Shown here: piece by piece, positions 62,762-64,000 of the stretch
Numbering within the stretch: position 1 is the stretch's first letter
Layout: each line of letters opens with the position of its first letter
Assembly: GCF_013044135.1 (NCBI RefSeq)
Contig: NZ_JABEPP010000006.1
Coordinates: forward strand, 310,001 to 374,000
DNA from: Enterovirga aerilata
GTDB lineage: Bacteria; Pseudomonadota; Alphaproteobacteria; Rhizobiales; Beijerinckiaceae
DNA length: 64,000 nucleotides
Direction: 5' to 3'
Notes under the pieces: generated by a model
Seen by the model: the letters and a program-made list of their open reading frames with translations, nothing else
Database searches by the model: none
What the model was told of the DNA's origin: nothing
Translations under genes and position numbers: made by a program

Positions 62762-64000
62762 CTATTCCGCCGCCTCCCGGGCCGCATAGCCGAGGCGCCG
62801 GTTGAGCTCGTGGATGAGGCGCTCGGCCGCTTCCGCGATCACCGTGCCGGGCGGGAAGATGGCGGAGGCGCCGGCGGCGTAGAGCGCGTCGAAGTCGCCG
62901 GGCGGGATGACGCCGCCGACCACGATCATGATGTCGTCGCGGCCGTATTCGGCGAGCGCCTTCTTCAGCTCCGGCACGAGCGTGAGGTGGCCGGCGGCGA
63001 GCGAGGAGACGCCGATGATGTGCACGTCGTTCTCGATCGCCTGGCGGGCGGCCTCGGCCGGAGTGGCGAAGAGCGGGCCGATATCGACGTCGAAGCCGAG
63101 ATCCGCGAAGGCAGAGGCGATCACCTTCTGGCCGCGGTCGTGCCCGTCCTGGCCCATCTTCGCCACGAGGATGCGCGGGCGGCGGCCGTCATCGGCCTCG
63201 AACATCTCCACCAGCCTGCGGACGCGCTCGACCACTGCCGACATCCTGCCCGCCTCCCGCTTGTAGACGCCCGAGATCGCCTTGATCTCGGCGCGGTGCC
63301 GGCCCCAGACGCGCTCCAGCGCCTCCGAGATCTCGCCGACGGTCGCCTTCTGCCGCGCCGCGTCCACGGCGAGCGCCAGCAGGTTGCCGGAGCCGCGCGC
63401 CGCCTCCGACAGCCGGGCGAGCGCCGCCTCGACCGCGCCCTGGTCGCGCTCGGCGCGGAGCCGCTTCAGCTTGTCGATCTGGAGCGTGCGGACGGCCGAG
63501 TTGTCCACCTTCAGCACGTCGATCTGCCGGTCCTCGTCCGGCTTGAACTTGTTCACCCCGACGACCGTCTGGGCGCCGGAATCGATCCGCGCCTGGGTGC
63601 GGGCGGCCGCCTCCTCGATGCGCAGCTTCGGGATGCCGGCCTCGATGGCCTTGGCCATGCCGCCGAGCTTCTCGACCTCACCGATATGCTCCCAGGCCCT
63701 GGCGGCGAGGTCGCCCGTGAGGCGCTCGATGAAGAAGGAGCCGCCCCAGGGGTCGATGATCCGCGTCGTGCCGCTTTCCTGCTGCAGGAAGAGCTGCGTG
63801 TTGCGGGCGATGCGGGCCGAGAAGTCGGTCGGCAGCGCGAGCGCCTCGTCGAGCGCGTTCGTGTGCAGCGACTGGGTGTGGCCCTGCGTCGCCGCCATGG
63901 CCTCGATGCAGGTGCGCGTGACGTTGTTGAACACGTCCTGCGCGGTGAGCGACCAGCCGCTCGTCTGGCAATGGGTGCGCAGCGGCAGCGACTTGTCCGA
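62762..64000 (-). CDS. methylmalonyl-CoA mutase, C-terminal part (5' cut by window edge)
   Basis: These 412 residues are the C-terminal portion of the B12-dependent mutase that converts methylmalonyl-CoA to succinyl-CoA. They cover the end of the TIM-barrel domain ([49 protein letters not shown]) and the whole cobalamin-binding domain with DGHDRG (the lower-ligand His), [16 protein letters not shown] and the Gly-Gly loop [11 protein letters not shown]. The sequence runs off the right edge, so the start and N-terminal part are missing. It is linked functionally to meaB in the window. Confidence 0.96.
   Translation of the reverse strand, partial: SDKSLPLRTHCQTSGWSLTAQDVFNNVTRTCIEAMAATQGHTQSLHTNALDEALALPTDFSARIARNTQLFLQQESGTTRIIDPWGGSFFIERLTGDLAARAWEHIGEVEKLGGMAKAIEAGIPKLRIEEAAARTQARIDSGAQTVVGVNKFKPDEDRQIDVLKVDNSAVRTLQIDKLKRLRAERDQGAVEAALARLSEAARGSGNLLALAVDAARQKATVGEISEALERVWGRHRAEIKAISGVYKREAGRMSAVVERVRRLVEMFEADDGRRPRILVAKMGQDGHDRGQKVIASAFADLGFDVDIGPLFATPAEAARQAIENDVHIIGVSSLAAGHLTLVPELKKALAEYGRDDIMIVVGGVIPPGDFDALYAAGASAIFPPGTVIAEAAERLIHELNRRLGYAAREAAE

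Noticed and set aside
1-64000. tRNA genes, rRNA, CRISPR arrays, insertion sequences
   Set aside because: I looked for tRNA-like arms, regularly spaced repeats and transposase motifs and saw none. Computed searches (tRNAscan, CRISPR finders) were not available.

Overview
This window looks like a chromosomal segment of a high-GC alphaproteobacterium of the order Hyphomicrobiales (Rhizobiales), perhaps near the Methylobacteriaceae. That placement is inference. It rests on the high GC content, the PhyR/NepR general-stress pair, a DUF2778 wall protein of the rhizobial type, the aroC-ribB pairing, MsrQ, MeaB with methylmalonyl-CoA mutase, and the tripartite tricarboxylate transporter. Nearly all sequence is coding. 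Genes are densely packed with many 1-8 nt stop/start overlaps and frequent GTG or TTG starts. I see no rRNA, tRNA, CRISPR array, prophage or insertion sequence.

Layout. 1-7000: the 3' end of a membrane-bound Pls/PosA-type NRPS, a small exported protein, aroC, a Phd/VapC toxin-antitoxin pair lodged between aroC and ribB, a RibB carrying a metal-less GTP-cyclohydrolase-II-like tail, an HDAC-like deacetylase, an L,D-transpeptidase lipoprotein and a tiny exported protein. 7200-19650: an MFS exporter, a compact trio (Cys-cluster protein, HAD phosphatase without an ordinary start codon, His-rich CDF metal exporter), an MsrQ-like haem membrane protein, an acyl-CoA ligase, two 2-hydroxyacid dehydrogenases, a DUF2778 wall protein, an MBL hydrolase, BioY and a DUF2939 protein.

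19937-31246 holds the most distinctive locus: a four-gene minus-strand operon. A 2476-residue single-module reducing polyketide synthase (KS-AT-DH-degenerate MT-ER-KR-ACP, no thioesterase) overlaps a PLP-dependent alpha-oxoamine synthase by 4 nt. A UDP-sugar dehydrogenase and a DegT aminotransferase follow. I infer a polyketide-derived, sphingoid-like amino-ketone lipid, perhaps decorated with an unusual aminosugar. A membrane protein with a hydrolase-type nucleophile elbow is divergent from it.

32900-35150 is a general-stress-response island. nepR and phyR are divergent, and a DUF1328 and a KGG-repeat gene lie beside them. All four have a recognisable or near EcfG-type promoter (GGAAC-N16/17-[CGT]GTT family). 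35155-42760: an RhlE-like DEAD helicase with a TTG start and a YejABEF-like peptide ABC importer operon. 42821-52480: a five-gene translationally coupled glycan operon (four glycosyltransferases and a polysaccharide deacetylase), divergent from a 900-residue ABC protein whose nucleotide-binding motifs are all degenerate, followed by a cyclic-nucleotide-binding protein and an SDR. 52515-64000: an Lrp-type ligand-binding domain, a pyroglutamyl-peptidase-like protein, MeaB, an MFS protein, DUF3750, tctABC, a lytic transglycosylase, two Uma2 nuclease-fold genes flanking a DUF1989 gene, and the 3' part of methylmalonyl-CoA mutase.

How they fit together: several blocks serve the envelope (transpeptidase, DUF2778, transglycosylase, glycan operon, PKS lipid locus). 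MeaB and the mutase form a B12-dependent propionate module split by about 8 kb. The PhyR/NepR island probably controls its stress-gene neighbours.
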